Positions 41,801 through 54,302 are shown, numbered from the stretch's first letter. The stretch: 64,000 bases of DNA from Siderastrea siderea (GCA_964030785.1 OZ034971.1:14211679-14275678), one strand, 5' to 3'. Made by a program: numbers and translations. The notes: generated from the letters alone by a model not told the origin.

Positions 41801-42614
41801 AAAACGTACTCAAGCAAAAAATTCATTCGAAAAAGACTTTTTCAAACTCATGAATAACTCAGTATTTGGTAAAACTATGGAAAATGTAAGAAAACGTGTT
41901 GATGTCAGACTTATCACAGATGAAAAGAAACTATTGAAAATGGTAAGTAAACCAACTTATGTATGCAGTAAAATCTTCAACGAAAATTTGGTGGCAGTGC
42001 ATAAAATAAAGGAAACGCTCACTTTAAACAGGCCGGCATATGTTGGAATGTGTATCCTTGATCTGAGCAAAACATTAATGTATGATTTCCATTATAACTA
42101 CATAAAAGAAAAGTATAATAACAAAGCCAAATTATTATTCACAGACACAGACTCATTAACATATGAAATCGAAGCCGAAGACGTCTACAGAGACTTTTGG
42201 AATGACAAAGATCGATTTGACAACAGCGACTATCCAGAAAACTCTCCATATTTCGATAAGACAAACAAGAAAGTAATTGGTAAATTCAAGGATGAAGCTT
42301 GCGGTATCCCAATAACAGAATTCGTTGATTTGAGATCAAAAATGTACAGTTACATCAAAGACAATTATAAAGGTGAAAAAACAGCCAAAGGAATCAAAAA
42401 AAATATAATAAAGAACAAAATCAAACATACAAACTACAAAAAAGTTTTATTTAAAAATAAACAAATACATCACACAATGAAAACCATTCGAAGCAGCAAA
42501 CATCTAATAGGAAGTTATGAAATAAACAAAGTATCACTAAGCTGCTTCGATGACAAAAGATATATATTGACTGACGGAAAACAAAGTTTAGCTTATGGTC
42601 ATTACAAATTATAA
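38877..42614 (+). CDS. Protein-primed family B DNA polymerase (pPolB), 1245 aa
   Basis: Exonuclease motifs: YADFE (Asp422, Glu424), HNLRGYDSH (570-578) and YLKSDILLLADVF near 730. Polymerase motifs: YLDANNLYGWAM (Asp828), NNSVFGK (993-999) and FTDTDS (Asp1090, Asp1092). Zinc clusters lie at about 365-385 (CMWC) and 522-560 (CHIC, DHCHIT, HQECN). All catalytic residues are present and there is no break, so the gene looks functional. It replicates the element from a protein primer at the TIR ends. The N-terminal 100 residues hold four (V/I)P(T/A)PR repeats of unknown role. TATATAATG marks the start. Confidence 0.95.
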   Translation: MKSEKSNYINMDKASLKKLSKSKLIKLLMKQEKKPVPAPRRPIPTPRKSVKQMAKEYEENIILPPPEFRNDYKPIPTPRSKKPVPTPRTIIKQTDKALKDFTKSFEIGIKNNKDPLPQMQNTRKAIEHRLITLLNEMKGLKYLETLKVTFSKMSDGEKVIKTAYFNSKAQTIINQMEINEELQMSKQNILNLISQWISEGSGWTIQSVDSHYLNIVKYKPMNGSSYIQLPSELRNSAKGLINMKNEDNECFRWCHIRHLNPQEKYPQRIKKVDKPYIEKLDYSNIDFPVSVKHYNKIEKQNSINISVFGYENKEPYPIYVSKEKYEDHMELLLITKNENKHYVLIKDFNKFMYNQTKHKERKHFCMWCLQRFSSDRVLNNHKDICIQVNGTQAIKMPDKDNNILKFNNFHKQQPVPFVIYADFEAITEKIQRCQQKGNKSYTEAYQRHTDCGYGYKVICCYDDKYTKPIQIYRGEKAVYKFMENMLEEVKYCKKVTKKHFNKPLRMTKENEHEFEKAKECHICDKKYTEKDIRVRDHCHITGKYRGSAHQECNLKLRINPEEIKIPVIFHNLRGYDSHFIMQEIGAIVKNNTYKNKNGEEKQMNINAIPTNMEKYMAFMLGNHLKFIDSFQFMSSSLDKLVSNLPAEALKYTNKRFQKEKFNLMTRKGIYPYDYMDSFEKFNKTELPTKQEFYSILNNEHITNEDYCHAQKVWNTFQLQTMGEYHNLYLKSDILLLADVFENFRKTCLQFYKLDPCHYFTSPGLSWDAMLKMTDIQLELMTDIDMFQFIEKGMRGGISYIANRHGKANNKYMSKYDKNKPSKYIMYLDANNLYGWAMSQYLPTGGFKWMTEKQINKINLAQYNEDSNKGLILEVDLEYPKELHDLHNDYPLAAERVCVNKDMLSDYCKKIATKYNISTGLVHKLIPTLSNKEKYVLHYRNLQLYLDLGLKVNKVHRVLKFNQSPWLKQYIQFNTQKRTQAKNSFEKDFFKLMNNSVFGKTMENVRKRVDVRLITDEKKLLKMVSKPTYVCSKIFNENLVAVHKIKETLTLNRPAYVGMCILDLSKTLMYDFHYNYIKEKYNNKAKLLFTDTDSLTYEIEAEDVYRDFWNDKDRFDNSDYPENSPYFDKTNKKVIGKFKDEACGIPITEFVDLRSKMYSYIKDNYKGEKTAKGIKKNIIKNKIKHTNYKKVLFKNKQIHHTMKTIRSSKHLIGSYEINKVSLSCFDDKRYILTDGKQSLAYGHYKL

Positions 42615-42919
42615 TTGCCAACCGGAAGCTACTTCTGCTCTTTTTATCAAACTGGAGCAAGTTCTGATATTTTTACACGAAAACGTAATTTATGGGGAAG
42701 TTTTTAATTGGTTGATAGAGATCATACGACTATCATGACCTTGGAAAATAGCTTAGTCATTTCCTGTTTTCACCAGACATGTCCAGACTTGTTTCTGAGA
42801 AAAACTTCCTGCTTTCCGAGAATTATAGACTTCCTGCAGTCTGGCGTCACGTGATGGAAGAATGCGTTGGATACATCATGAGATAAAACATATAGTATCC
42901 AAATCCAAATAATTGCGCT
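42615..42919. other. Gap between polymerase and right TIR
   Basis: About 300 bases with no supported gene. A Polinton terminator or polyadenylation signal for the rightward block should be here, but no clear AATAAA followed by a GT-rich run stands out. Confidence 0.4.
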
Positions 42920-45026
42920 CATGAAATAAAAATGATCTGGAACCATGTTGCCCACAGTGCCCTACGAGACTACGTCTCTCCCCACTGTAGGCTGAAAGGA
43001 GCCTCACTCGTCACTAAAGTGACGACTACCCGAGCCTGCTCGGCTCCTACCAACATGTGAAAATGCTTTTTATACCTCCCAGAGGAAACCATAAAATGAA
43101 ACCAGCATCGCAAAAAGAAACTTCCCCTCTTGATCGCTTTGCGATCAATTCACTGCCTCACAAAAGCTCCGCTTTTGTTCCCCAATGCATAAAAAATGGC
43201 GCCATGAAAAAAAAACATATAGTTTTCCATAAAATAATACCGTCAAATAATACCATCACATAATACCATCACATAATAAGGCGCCCATCGCTCTTCGAGC
43301 TCTTCCCACCAAGGCGCCTTTTGCAATGACGAATCCTCCATCCCCGTGACTTCGTCTTTGAATGTCTTGCTAACGCAAGCCAATCAAATACTTTGTCATG
43401 CCGAGGATTCTATTGCCGTGATGGAGCCATGTGATAAAGCCATGTGATGGAGCCATGTGTTCGATACCAAAAAATAAAAAAACATATAGTTTTCCATAAA
43501 ATATTACCATCAGATGGAAAGTAGTTAATACTTGGGATTGGTAAGAAAGCATTTTGAAAAAATGCTTTCGTACCCCCAAGTATATAACTACTTATAGAAA
43601 TAGATATTGTATATACAATTATAACATAAAATAATACCGTCAAATAATACCATCACATAATACCATCACATAATAAGGCGCCCATCGCTCTTCGAGCTCT
43701 TCCCACCAAGGCGCCTTTTGCAATGACGAATCCTCCATCCCCGTGACTTCGTCTTTGAATGTCTTGCTAACGCAAGCCAATCAAATACTTTGTCATGCCG
43801 AGGATTCTATTGCCGTGATGGAGCCATGTGATAAAGCCATGTGATGGAGCCATGTGTTCGATACCAAAAAATAAAAAAACATATAGTTTTCCATAAAATA
43901 TTACCATCAGATGGAAAGTAGTTAATACTTGGGATTGGTAAGAAAGCATTTTGAAAAAATGCTTTCGTACCCCCAAGTATATAACTACTTATAGAAATAG
44001 ATATTGTATATACAATTATAACAATTTTAAAATAAAACATTTTCACGCGCGTGAGGATATGAATTTAAATGAATTTGCCGACTTCGGTTCGAAAAAATAT
44101 ACCTCAGTGGTATATAAAACCTATCGAGGATTCCAAAAAATTGAACACATTCAATTCACGCAGAGTACGTATTTAAAATTAACGCAGTAGACTGACCTGT
44201 ATTACAAACGTTTTGTACATCAACGCAAATATGTTCAATTTACCACGCATGAATAGAAATATAGGAGGAGGGAGAAACACGGTTCACTTTCTCTTTTTCT
44301 TGACTCGTTTTCATTTTCTAACGGCCAAGACCGTTTTAATTTCTTTCGATAACTTAATTCTCTCCATAAGGTCACGGAGTCCCGCGCAGCGATTCCACCA
44401 TTCTCGCGCGAACCAGACTACATTGGAGCGACAATTTTGTGTCCGTACCGGGTCATAGTTACTACAATTGTAACACGACCAAAACGAGCGTGGCCCTCCC
44501 CATAAGGGCATGATTTGACTGGTGTCCAGTGCCGACCGCGGTCAAACGGGGCTATCGGGATCCTCACGGATCCATGACGGCCTATTTTGAGATGCTATTA
44601 TGATTTTGTGCAGTGGATAATTCTTTTGGGACACGAGGTATGTGCAATTGGTTTTGAGAAAATCACTTGTATGTCTTCCTTTTGTCAAGTCGCTAAGTCA
44701 GAATGGGAGCCTGAACTATATTTGTGGGTAAATTCGAGCGAATTCCGAAACGTGTCGAGCGGTGACAGTGGCTAAATCGGGCCAAATGACTCCTTCCTTG
44801 TCAATGTATTATACACGTACTAACACAGTTAAGTAAATGGACCTAAAATTGCCCAAAATACTTTGTAAGGATAGCAAACAACACCATGTAATGTTTCATG
44901 AACTTAATTCAGTTAGTTCGTTGTTATGTATCGCTCAAAATGTTCGCTTCGAAATCCCATACAAAGACTTATATTTTGAAACGCCATTTTTAATGATATT
45001 CAAATATTATGCTTGGGCTTCCTATG
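42920..45026. repeat. Right terminal inverted repeat of the Polinton
   Basis: Inverted match to 25047-26474, but about 680 bp longer because of a 397-bp tandem duplication (43228-43624 and 43625-44021) and an unmatched stretch at about 44022-44401. The inner end starts exactly where the left one stops (catgaaataaaaatgatctg at 42920). The branched hairpins and the 87-bp double-hairpin unit are conserved here. Confidence 0.9.
43228..44021. repeat. 397-bp tandem duplication inside the right TIR
   Basis: Two almost identical units, 43228-43624 and 43625-44021, each run from ataaaataataccgtcaaat to acaattataac. The left TIR holds one unit. Each unit contains the long imperfect palindrome near the sequence gtacccccaagtatataact. 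Confidence 0.9.
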
Positions 45027-45027
45027 G

Positions 45028-45033
45028 AAGCAT
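45028..45033. repeat. Polinton target-site duplication, right copy (AAGCAT)
   Basis: Direct copy of 25041-25046, next to the right end of the TIR. Confidence 0.8.
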
Positions 45034-48000
45034 GAGTACCACACAGACTCCTCACATGACGGATATGTCTTCATGTTAGACAAGGAAATCTTTTGCACTC
45101 CTAAAGAGACTGTAAATATTATGAAACTTTGAGGTAATGTTAGGTCTAATAAGGGAATAGTTATCAGAGGGATGAAGTCTGCCCTACACGTGTGTTTAAT
45201 TAGACGTGGTATTCCTAATTAATATCACTAGGGATTTATGATTCATCAGTCATGAACCATTTTATTTCGGTATTTGGTACACTCAAATGCGTGCTTGTGA
45301 AAGGGACTTGGTTCTTCTCTCTTTATTGTATTTGAGTTTTACACGTCAACGTTGCAGGATTAGACTGTAGTACTGCAGAAAGCTTAGCTACCATATTCCA
45401 AAGCGTTTTAAAACAATTATATCAAATAATATTACATACAGTTAGTGAGCTTATAAAAATATTTAAAGGGTGACTTTGAGTTTCGCGGGTTTGCAGGCAT
45501 TAGAGAAATATGTAAGAAGTCGTACCTATTGTCGGACATTTTTACGCTGATCGCTTTTTCTTGGTCCTTGAGTAAGATTATTTATATTTTTGTTGTCCCA
45601 TATAAACGTAAGATGTTTTTACACTGATCGATAGCCAATATCTGGTTTTCAAAAACAATTGCACACTAAAACGGTGGTTACAATTTTATTTGCTGAAAAA
45701 TCAATTATTAGACACGCAAATCTATTGTCGGGCATCCCCCAGAAAATCTTGAAAAATTGAGCGATTATGAATCATTGCACGTAAACCACGTGCTCGCACG
45801 CACTGCAAAACAAACCTGTCGATGTCTACTGTTTTGTGGGTCATCACAGCTGGTTCTAAACCAGAAATGGAGCCTTCAGAAACACAAGTAAGGCTTTTTA
45901 ACATCTTTCACATCTTTTTACGTTCCTTTTCAGCGGCTCTGTTGCGTCCGTCCGAAAATAGATTTGCAGAAGATCCGAGGAATATAGCGAAAGCTCGACA
46001 GTTCAGTAGCGTGACAAGGCCACTATGATAATAATGGTGGCCAATGCTCATCGTGACGAAGTTTGAAGTGAATCAAAGCTTGTTTTCTACATTTTTTACA
46101 AGTTTTTCTCCGTGCGCACGGAAATTTTTATGTTTTTTAAGCGCCATCTTTTTTAGCAGGTACACAAGAATGTGCTTTGGCGTAATTTTACTCGTTCTAG
46201 GATTAAACAGAACTCGTTCGATAGAGTCTTTTTAGTGTGTTCCCAACTTGTATGGCTTTGGTTCTCGTATTTCTGTCTTTATGAAGACACATGAAACAAG
46301 TTTTTTCAGCTGTCCGATACTACGTAGTGTCCGATAATGTATGCGAATACCTTAACGTATTGTTCATGCACGTTGTGATAATTTGTACAAATTCCCGTTT
46401 CTCTCGGTCCCTACTTCTTGTAACCAAATGTTTTGCTGAAAACATCCCTTTAAGCAATAACGAAAGCAAAATATCAAAATTTTTTTATTGACGTTTGACT
46501 GACAGATGATCCATGATATGGTGTTCCATGGAAATCAATTACTGTTATTTTTAGAAAGATATTGATACCGAAATTCGATGTATTGACGCCGGATATTTGC
46601 ATAGTACTGTGAAGGATAGTTGATGATAGAACACACAATGACTTTTAGCTAAGCGTCGAATTTCAAGCATTCATGATTATCAAAAAATATATGGAAAATA
46701 TAATTTGGACACTCTATGAATGTTTGTTTAGTTTTTAGTTGAATTTCTTTTTGCGTAGACTTATATTAAACAAACTGGAAGCGTCCAAAAAAGTTCAGTT
46801 GATTATAGAAAAAGTAAGACGTCATCGGTGTTTAGAATGAAGAAATAGTGATACAAATTACCGGCGTTAAAAATGGTTAAAATTCTTTCGGTGCTGCTAC
46901 TGGAGTGTAATTCAGGTAAGCCTTAAATTCGTTTGTGAATAAACTTTGTTCCCCGTAGGTTGTTTAATGATCTTTCCGTTAAGGGTGGAGTTATGTAGTT
47001 TAACTTAGCGCGCAGGTGATTTTTTCGTACTTTCAAGTTGTTACTCCTATTATAATATTTAATTGTTTTCAGTAAAATGAACAAGATGTGTCAGACGCTT
47101 AAATTATACACTAGACGTAAAGTTAAATTTACTAAAATTTCCTGGGAGCGAATGTCACGGAAAAAACTGTCAAATTCATTGTGTGAATGTTGGGCAAAAT
47201 GGTAAATGCCGCATTTTCACCATTGTTTGCACTCAGTAGGCCAGTGTTGGGCAAAAGCGGACATTACCCACTCTCCCACCAATTGAATAAACCTCACAGC
47301 GGAGATCCTTTACGGCTGATAGACCCTAAGAGCACACCCCAATAGATGGTTTTCACTGTCACGCCATGAAAAATAAAATCCAAAACCATTCGTTAAAGAC
47401 TCTCTGTCGACCACAATGCAACGCGCGCCTAAACGGAGGTTTCGTGGACCACGAAACCCCAAAGTTTTGCGTTGGCATTTGAAGGCTGTGGAAATCTGCC
47501 TTCATCCAAGTCATCCTTCCGTAGAATGGATAGAGATTTTCTTATGGAGCTATGAAATTTATCAGGGAACTATTGGAGCAGTGTTGATTTAAAAAATGTT
47601 TTATTCTTCGGGTCACAAAAGCGACATTCGGACACTCGGATGTTTCGCACAGCTCTCAACCGACAAGCGAGACCACGCGGAAAGTTTTTTATTTATACCT
47701 CATATCAGAATAATGTGACTATGGACGATCCAGTGAGTTCATAGGGAACAATAACAGAATTCTTATGGTTATGTGGAACTGAATGTGAGTGAATATCAAA
47801 CTGACTACAGTAATAAATGCTTCTGTAGATCGGACGTGACTGAGTATTCAACACACCCCGCGGGTGACAAATCGCGGTTTTGCAACCGTTAGCGATAAAA
47901 TAAAGTAATGTCAATTGCTTTTACTCTACACGCCTTTCGACATTTTAAAGTGGGGTATATTAAAGTATAAGTGCTGTTGAACATAAATGAATGAGCGAAC

Positions 48001-51000
48001 TCATGACGCGATACACTAAAAACCAAATGCGCTATGTCAATTTGAAAATATTTCTCTGACTGCGTGACGTGTAATGACAATCTACGATGAATCGTATTTT
48101 ATTACAGTCATCTGAGAGACTTTTAAACCATAAAAGTTAGCTCTTTCTATTGACAAAACGTATACACCTAACGAAGCGAACACGTTCTTTTCCTTTCTTG
48201 GCTGCTAAAGGGCTCAAATCTAGCCATTTTATCACAATGTTCTCTCTCCAAAGGAATCAAAATATAAACAAACGCGCGCATTGCATTGTAGTCGACAGAG
48301 AGTCTTTAATTGGAGAGAAGAAATAGCGATACTAGAGAAAATTAATAAATAAACAACTTCTCGAATTCTCAGGTCCGTGTGGTATCCCAAACTTCAGTTA
48401 TTCGCCGAAATGTTCCACCCAAATTTATAGAGCCTAGTATGGAGCCACCATATTGGGTTACCTCCATGGTACACCAATATGGCGGAGGAAATAATGAACA
48501 CATCTGGAAAAGTCAGCGGTTACCCACACCTCCTGAAGCCTGGGTCTAGACTAATGTCCTGATCATTGATATTCAAAGAGACACCTCCCCGCCCCTAACC
48601 GCCATATCTTGCATCAAGGGATGTGAGCCCACGAGGATATGAAGTCATTTGATCAGCAATTACGTACCTCTTCCAAGATATTTCCAGTGACTAGTAAGGG
48701 TAAATTTACTCAGGACAACTTTACATGTGCCGAACCTAATGCAACTTAGCAACAAGAATAGCTTTTGCTCATTTGCATTAGGTAAATGTAGAGTTCGACG
48801 TTTAAACTAGGCCTTAAAGTACACAAAGAATTGTCCCACAGCACAACCTACGTATCACTTCTGATTAAAATTAGCGTCGAACAATTAGCAACCAATCAGA
48901 AGCATTTTCCGCATTTTACTAGTAACATTCCAGGTTGGTGGGGTGCTTCTCGGTATTTTAGCCCCTCGTCCCTGATGTAAATATTATAGGCTTACCACTG
49001 AGTCCTCATAGGGGATTTTTTCTGGCTTAACTCAGATGTTGACATTACAAAGCGAGGTTTCTACTTCTCTAGGGTCATTTGGCAGCTTCTTCTGTGGCTT
49101 ACTCGACGGAATATTGCTGAACCTTGATGAGGACGAAACCTACAGTGTCTAGTCATTTTCTTAATAAATTATGTGATTGGGTTCCAATCGGTAAAACTGT
49201 TTAGGATATAGGATTCTAGGACAAAAGGTTTCGCTTAAAGGAATTTTGCTCTTTCACGAGTGGTTAGACTGTACAAGTTAAACTACAATCAAAATGACTG
49301 CATTGGATTTGATAAAACGGCTTAATTCTGGTGTATGTGCTTTGCATGAGTGATTTTTCCCAAAGTATTATTCACAATAAGTTTCAAATCGTTAAGTTAC
49401 AAGATTGTGCATGCGCTGCTCTCTTTTGTATTCCCTCTCTCTGATTGGTTGTTTCTCCCTCCAGCCGTTGGGGCCTGGGTAGGAGCACCTTGAGTATTTG
49501 CATTTGCGTTTCCAATGATGACTCGCACGTCACGAATCTGGAAGCAAGAATTTGCGAAATCTTAGTCCAAACTGTATCACTACAGCGATTTTCCTTAGAG
49601 GGTTTTACGTTTGAAAAGATGTTCAAGTGATTTACAAACCTTGCAAAATAAGGAAGGAAAACCAAGCCAAATTGTTTGTTTTCTTCTTCAAAGAATCAGA
49701 ACATAATTCAAGCCCGGGCTATCCACACTAATGAGTTTTCAGAAGTCTCCGTTTTCAAAAAGTAGCAAAATATTTGTCCGTGCAAACGTTTCCTCATCGT
49801 TTTCACAAATCTACACTAACGCGATTTCCTTTAGTTTTGGTTTTCATGTCCACACTAACCACGTAAGCGGCTTCAGAAGTCTCCACCTTTGAAACCGTTT
49901 TTGAAAGTCTCCATTTTCAAAAACGCTTTTGATCGTTTTAGTGTCGTTGATGGACGCGTGTTTTACCGCGCTTAGCGCTGCTTTCATGTTTTTGAGAGTA
50001 TGTACCTTTAACGTAGTTTTGGCGGCTTTGTTACGATTAATAGAGGCAGCACTAAGATAAAAGAGAGAGACCTGTTTGTGGGTGAAAGGTTATCAGGGGC
50101 ATAGAAGGGGCATATTTTATTTGCAACCACCAAAGAAAAGATAAGAAATGTAAGGTAATTAATAGTAACCTCATGTAGGCCAAGATTGTATTGTTGAAGC
50201 CTAGATAACGTACTGTTTAATCTTTTTTTCCTTTCTTTTTTTATTCCCTTTAGATTGATAATGTAAATGTTAATGCCAGTTTTGCTTTGGTAAATAAATT
50301 TTAAAAAAATAGTTTTTCCGGCTTGCTGTTGTTTGTCACCGGCACATCCAACGAAGCTGATTCATTTTGTCGTGAAGCCGTTTATTTTGCTTTTTTAGCG
50401 TCGCCATCTCGGTCACATTTTTCACCACGTCTGGATTAAGTGGGAAACTACAGAGAAACGTTTTACTGTTTTACAGTTTTACTGTCACACACTGAAAACC
50501 TCACCTGGATTGATCAAAGTTAAGAGAATTTCTTGTTTTTGCAATCACCAAATTACATAGTGGAAGATTAAAAAGACAACAAACCATACTCACTCAAAAA
50601 CAGAATACAACAGCTAATAACAAGCAACACTTTTAGAAATCTAGACTATTGATACTCAGAGTGTTCTAAAACAATAGCCTTTTTAAGCAACACGCGTATG
50701 AAACTGGCAATGTCGGATCACACCACAAAGCGAAACTATGCTTACGGTTTGTTTCTTAGTTTCCACTCTCCTTATTGAATTGGTATCGTTTCCGTTTTTG
50801 GCCGCCGCGTTGACTTGTCTCTTGTCCGCGATTTTGCTGGCCCCACTGGTACTATGACGTCATCGCCCCACCAGTGACAACAAAGATGACTGGAGACGAG
50901 TCAGGGATTTTGCGGTGCTACGAAAATATGCTGCAATGAATTACAGCGAAAGCCTGTCATGCAGAAGAGTTATAAACTTTTCATTACATTTTTAAGGTAA

Positions 51001-51710
51001 TCGTTGTTTGGAACAATAAAAAAATATGCAACGCTTAGCGTGTATCGCTAAGGAATTCCCTTTGCGCTCTACACGCGGACAACAAAATCCAGTTTCTTTC
51101 CTTCCTGCAGTAAGGAACGATGAAACCAATGATCCTACAGTAACAATACCATAAAACTAAGATTTGTAACGCCCCTTCCATTAAAACGAAAACTCAATCA
51201 ACGCTTGACTTAAGCGAGGGGTCAAAGAAAACAAGCTCAGCAGAAAACGTACTGTAAAGTGTAAACCACTGAAGTGAACGGCCAAATTAAAACCTTTCAA
51301 ATTGCTAAAATTGTTGTTTAGAGCCTCAGCGACGACAAAACAGAACGGTTGAGGTAAGTTAACGTTTATTTTGAAATTGATTAATAATTGTTCACCGAAG
51401 TGGAGGTAAATAACAGATAATAACGCGAGTTTGAGTAGCCAATTAGAGGGGGCGAAAAATACAATTGGTTTATACTTAACGTCACTGTGACAACGTTTGG
51501 TGGAATTGAATCCATTGTTCGATTCTATTTTTGAGTGCTCCGTAAGTTGTGATTGTTATTGTGATTGGCAGTAGCGTAAAACACAAACGCCAGGAATTTT
51601 CAATGGGAAAATGACGACTTGTAATTAATCCTTGAGAAGCCTAAGAATGTTGACTCAGATTTCGCAATTTACAATAACGATCGATACTGATATTAATGTG
51701 ATGGTGAATT
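45034..51710. other. Long non-coding region right of the Polinton
   Basis: I find no supported gene in these 6.7 kb. An exon-like patch at 45815-45892 (open frame ending CAAGTAAGG) could be a coding exon but has no partner. A short inverted repeat with ccatattgg lies near 48440-48490. A diverged repeat with tccacactaa-type blocks spans 49710-49940. The remainder shows nothing I can name. Confidence 0.4.
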
Positions 51711-51716
51711 TTTAAG

Positions 51717-51934
51717 GCTGGTGAATATATGAGAACGATGTTTTATTTAGTTAGTGACACAGGTAACTCGGAAAAATCCGAATTCTCCAAAAGAATCGAA
51801 CCTATGACCATCTGGTTACTAGTCCAGATACTCTACCACTGAGCTACAGGAGATTTGTGGGAACTAAGGCCATTAAAACTAGGTTCTTGTGACAAACGTC
51901 CCCCATACTGCTAGGACTGGTAAGCCTGGTGAAC
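51717..51934 (-). repeat. tRNA-derived SINE
   Basis: On the minus strand, 51855 down to 51790 reads like a decayed tRNA: a D-arm with GCTCAGTGGTAGAG, an anticodon stem TCTGG/CCAGA around ACTAGTAA, and a T-loop GGTTCGATTC (boxes A and B of a Pol III promoter). The loop has eight bases and the T-stem is poor, so it is not a working tRNA. A non-tRNA tail follows. Similar sequences at the two ends (ctggtgaatatatgag near 51718, cctggtgaacatgag near 51924) look like a target duplication. Confidence 0.65.
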
Positions 51935-53909
51935 ATGAGCCTAGTTTATTTGCAGGTTTTTTTTATTATTAGCTCTTTTCTTTCTTTTTATTCATTTTAG
52001 CTGAAATGCATTTGATTAATCCAAATAAAAACAAGATAAGCACGTGTTTCAACGAGGGGGGAATGGGTAGGGACCCCCTGGACTCTTGCTGCTATTAGTT
52101 CCGCTTAAGACTAACACGAACCAAAGCAAGGGTGCTGCCGTAAAAGAGTGCTAGCAGCGTAAAACTAACCAGTTGTCTGGGATCGTCGATGAATATGTCA
52201 TCTTCTTCTGTGATTTCTTTCCCTTTGTCGTTTAATGGTACTTCTTCTACCTACAAGACAGTCCAGAAGAGAAATGAGAAACGCTAAACAAACCACAACA
52301 AAAGAGGGGATGCGTACGGTAATCGATGTAGCCGATTTCTCATCCTCTAAAGACAGTTACACTGAGCCTCTCCTCCATGGTAACTTCAAGTATAGAAAGC
52401 GTCATGAAAATATTGTTTTAAACTGTGAAAGATGATGTTGAAAAGCAGAAGGTGAATGCAAAGCCAAAATTCCTAAGAACTTCTGAAGCTTTTTCCAAGG
52501 AACCTTTTAAAGCTTTTACTGTTGTGGCATGCATACAGGGTAGCGTTAAGCTCTTTTTTTGAGCTAGGAGTACAATTACAAAGTAACTTAAACAGCGGCC
52601 ACTATTCAGAAGCCATGTTATTTTGTCTTGGTTGCCATTTACTCCTTTGTTGAATTAACCTTTAGATTAAGGCCGTCACGGAGAAATTTTGTACAGGACG
52701 ACTTGATTTAAGATGCGACATGAACCATTATTACCAGCACGGTTTCCATAAGACGCAAAGATTTCGTGATGAATGGTTTTAAGACACGGCTCAAGGTTGA
52801 GGTGATGGATTGGATTTATATCCAAGAAGACTTTGAACAAGAGAATTGGCAAACGAATTACCGAACTAGTAGGATTAAAACTGTCTTGTCTTCTGTATTT
52901 CTCCAAAGATTTGTGCGACACACATGGTGGTGGTTGAACCATGAGCTATAGGAAACATGGAGATCGAGGTCTCACGGCAAGACGAATTTGAAAAACAGCA
53001 GCAATTGTCTTATCTACCAATGGCACAAATCTCCTAGAAACGGCCCAAGCGCTTCCTACTCAGTGTGTCTAAGGCCTTCCGGGGGTTTTCTAGTAAGCTG
53101 CGTAGAACTGGGAATGAGCGGTTTTTCAAAATGGCGGCAGTTAAGCAACCGCGATCGAATTCACCGAAGAATCGGGAAGAAACATGAAGAAATCAAAAAC
53201 ACAGGACAACAAAGCTTACGGTATGGTGACAGTGTTACCTTGAAAAGAAACAACGTGAATTTAACATATTTTTCTTTTTTTTCTTTATAACATTGCGCTT
53301 TTCTGTTAATGCATGCTCATTATCCACAAATGATATGGAATTATTACAGCCGTCTTAAACTTTGTACGCGGTCTCAATTGCCAAACATCTCAAGATGTTC
53401 GGCAATAGGACAGGGTTTCTATCTATTTTGATCCACAAACCCTTCACGACTTTCCTGTTACTATTAAAGGGAAATATACGCAGTACATCATTTTATTCCA
53501 GGAGTGTTTTCGTTTAAACCAGTTTGTCTTCACAAAATGAGGATCTTGAACGTGTGTTTGAGAGTCGTTGCACATTTGAGTATAAATTTCCGGAAACTGT
53601 TTCTTGAAAACTTAATTTAAGCTTAAATGAATAGCAAGCTATTGCAGAGCAAATTATTAAATATATTTTGAATCAAATGTGAGTCGAGTCAACACAGTAA
53701 AAACTATACCCTTCCTCAAATCTGTCTTTTACTTTTCAACCGATATTTTTGACCAAACATTTTCTTTCTTAAAAACTAGTGGCATTCCATCTATCTCGCA
53801 GATGAAAATAAAGGAAACTTTGGAGTGCATCTTGTCATTTGTCTGTCTTCTCACACTTCTTATCAGTAAAGACCGGCCAGCTTACTGTATTTTTTCTACC
53901 CTTTATTAA
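51935..53909. other. Non-coding region
   Basis: About 2 kb with only short, domain-free frames on both strands. No RNA gene or repeat is recognised. Confidence 0.4.
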
Positions 53910-54302
53910 GGACGGTGCCTCCTAATACAGATGTGTTTTTTAAAAGGTTATGTCTATGGGGGAAAAGTAGATGTTAGCAAGGATTATTGGAATCCAAAAC
54001 GAAAAATGTGGGTAACCACGCATTTTTCAGAGATAATTAACCAACCATAATTCTAAAAAAGCGTTAAAATACAAAGAATGTATGGCAATTTCTTTCCAAA
54101 TTTAAGCTTAATTATCTCTGAAAAATGCCTGGTTACCCCCCATTTTCTTTTTGGATTCTGATAGCCCTTGCTAAGATCTGCTTTTTCTACATAGTCGCAA
54201 ACCGCGCAAAAACATTGTTGTATTAGTGGGCAAATTCCTTAAGAAACCCGAATATCCCGAGATGCGCAGAACGTATGCTCAGTGAAAAAGGAGGCACCGT
54301 CC
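53910..54302. repeat. MITE with TTAA flanks
   Basis: Ends GGACGGTGCCTCC and GGAGGCACCGTCC lie between TTAA at 53906-53909 and 54303-54306. A second, inner inverted repeat (tttttcagagataatta at about 54024-54040 with its inverse at about 54110-54126) makes the element almost wholly palindromic. Confidence 0.8.

Larger units (their letters stand above)
25047..45026. mobile_element. Polinton/Maverick element, about 20 kb
   Basis: The element is bounded by long inverted repeats whose ends read CACAGGACACCCAAGC (left) and CATAGGAAGCCCAAGC (right, reverse complement), with a 6-bp target duplication. It carries the full Polinton set: protein-primed PolB, integrase, packaging ATPase, adenain-type protease, and major and minor capsid proteins. 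Genes left of about 30,890 run mostly on the minus strand. Those right of 31,010 all run on the plus strand, so transcription diverges from 30,887-31,014. Coding is nearly intact, and the only disrupted junctions are three -1 steps with slippery heptamers. The completeness suggests a recent integration of a virus-like element. Confidence 0.95.

Noticed and set aside
42600..42960. CRISPR array or prokaryotic operon signals in the window
   Set aside because: No regularly spaced direct repeats exist; introns, poly(A) signals and LINE tails show eukaryotic DNA.
43951..44458. Small genes inside the right TIR
   Set aside because: The frames have no domain, lack the start motif and are absent from the left TIR.
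45815..45892. Coding exon ending in CAAGTAAGG
   Set aside because: A single exon-like patch without a partner exon or a domain; left as a note in the region entry.
51790..51855. tRNA gene on the minus strand
   Set aside because: The anticodon loop has eight bases and the T-stem and acceptor stem are poor; a SINE tail follows. Called a tRNA-derived SINE instead.
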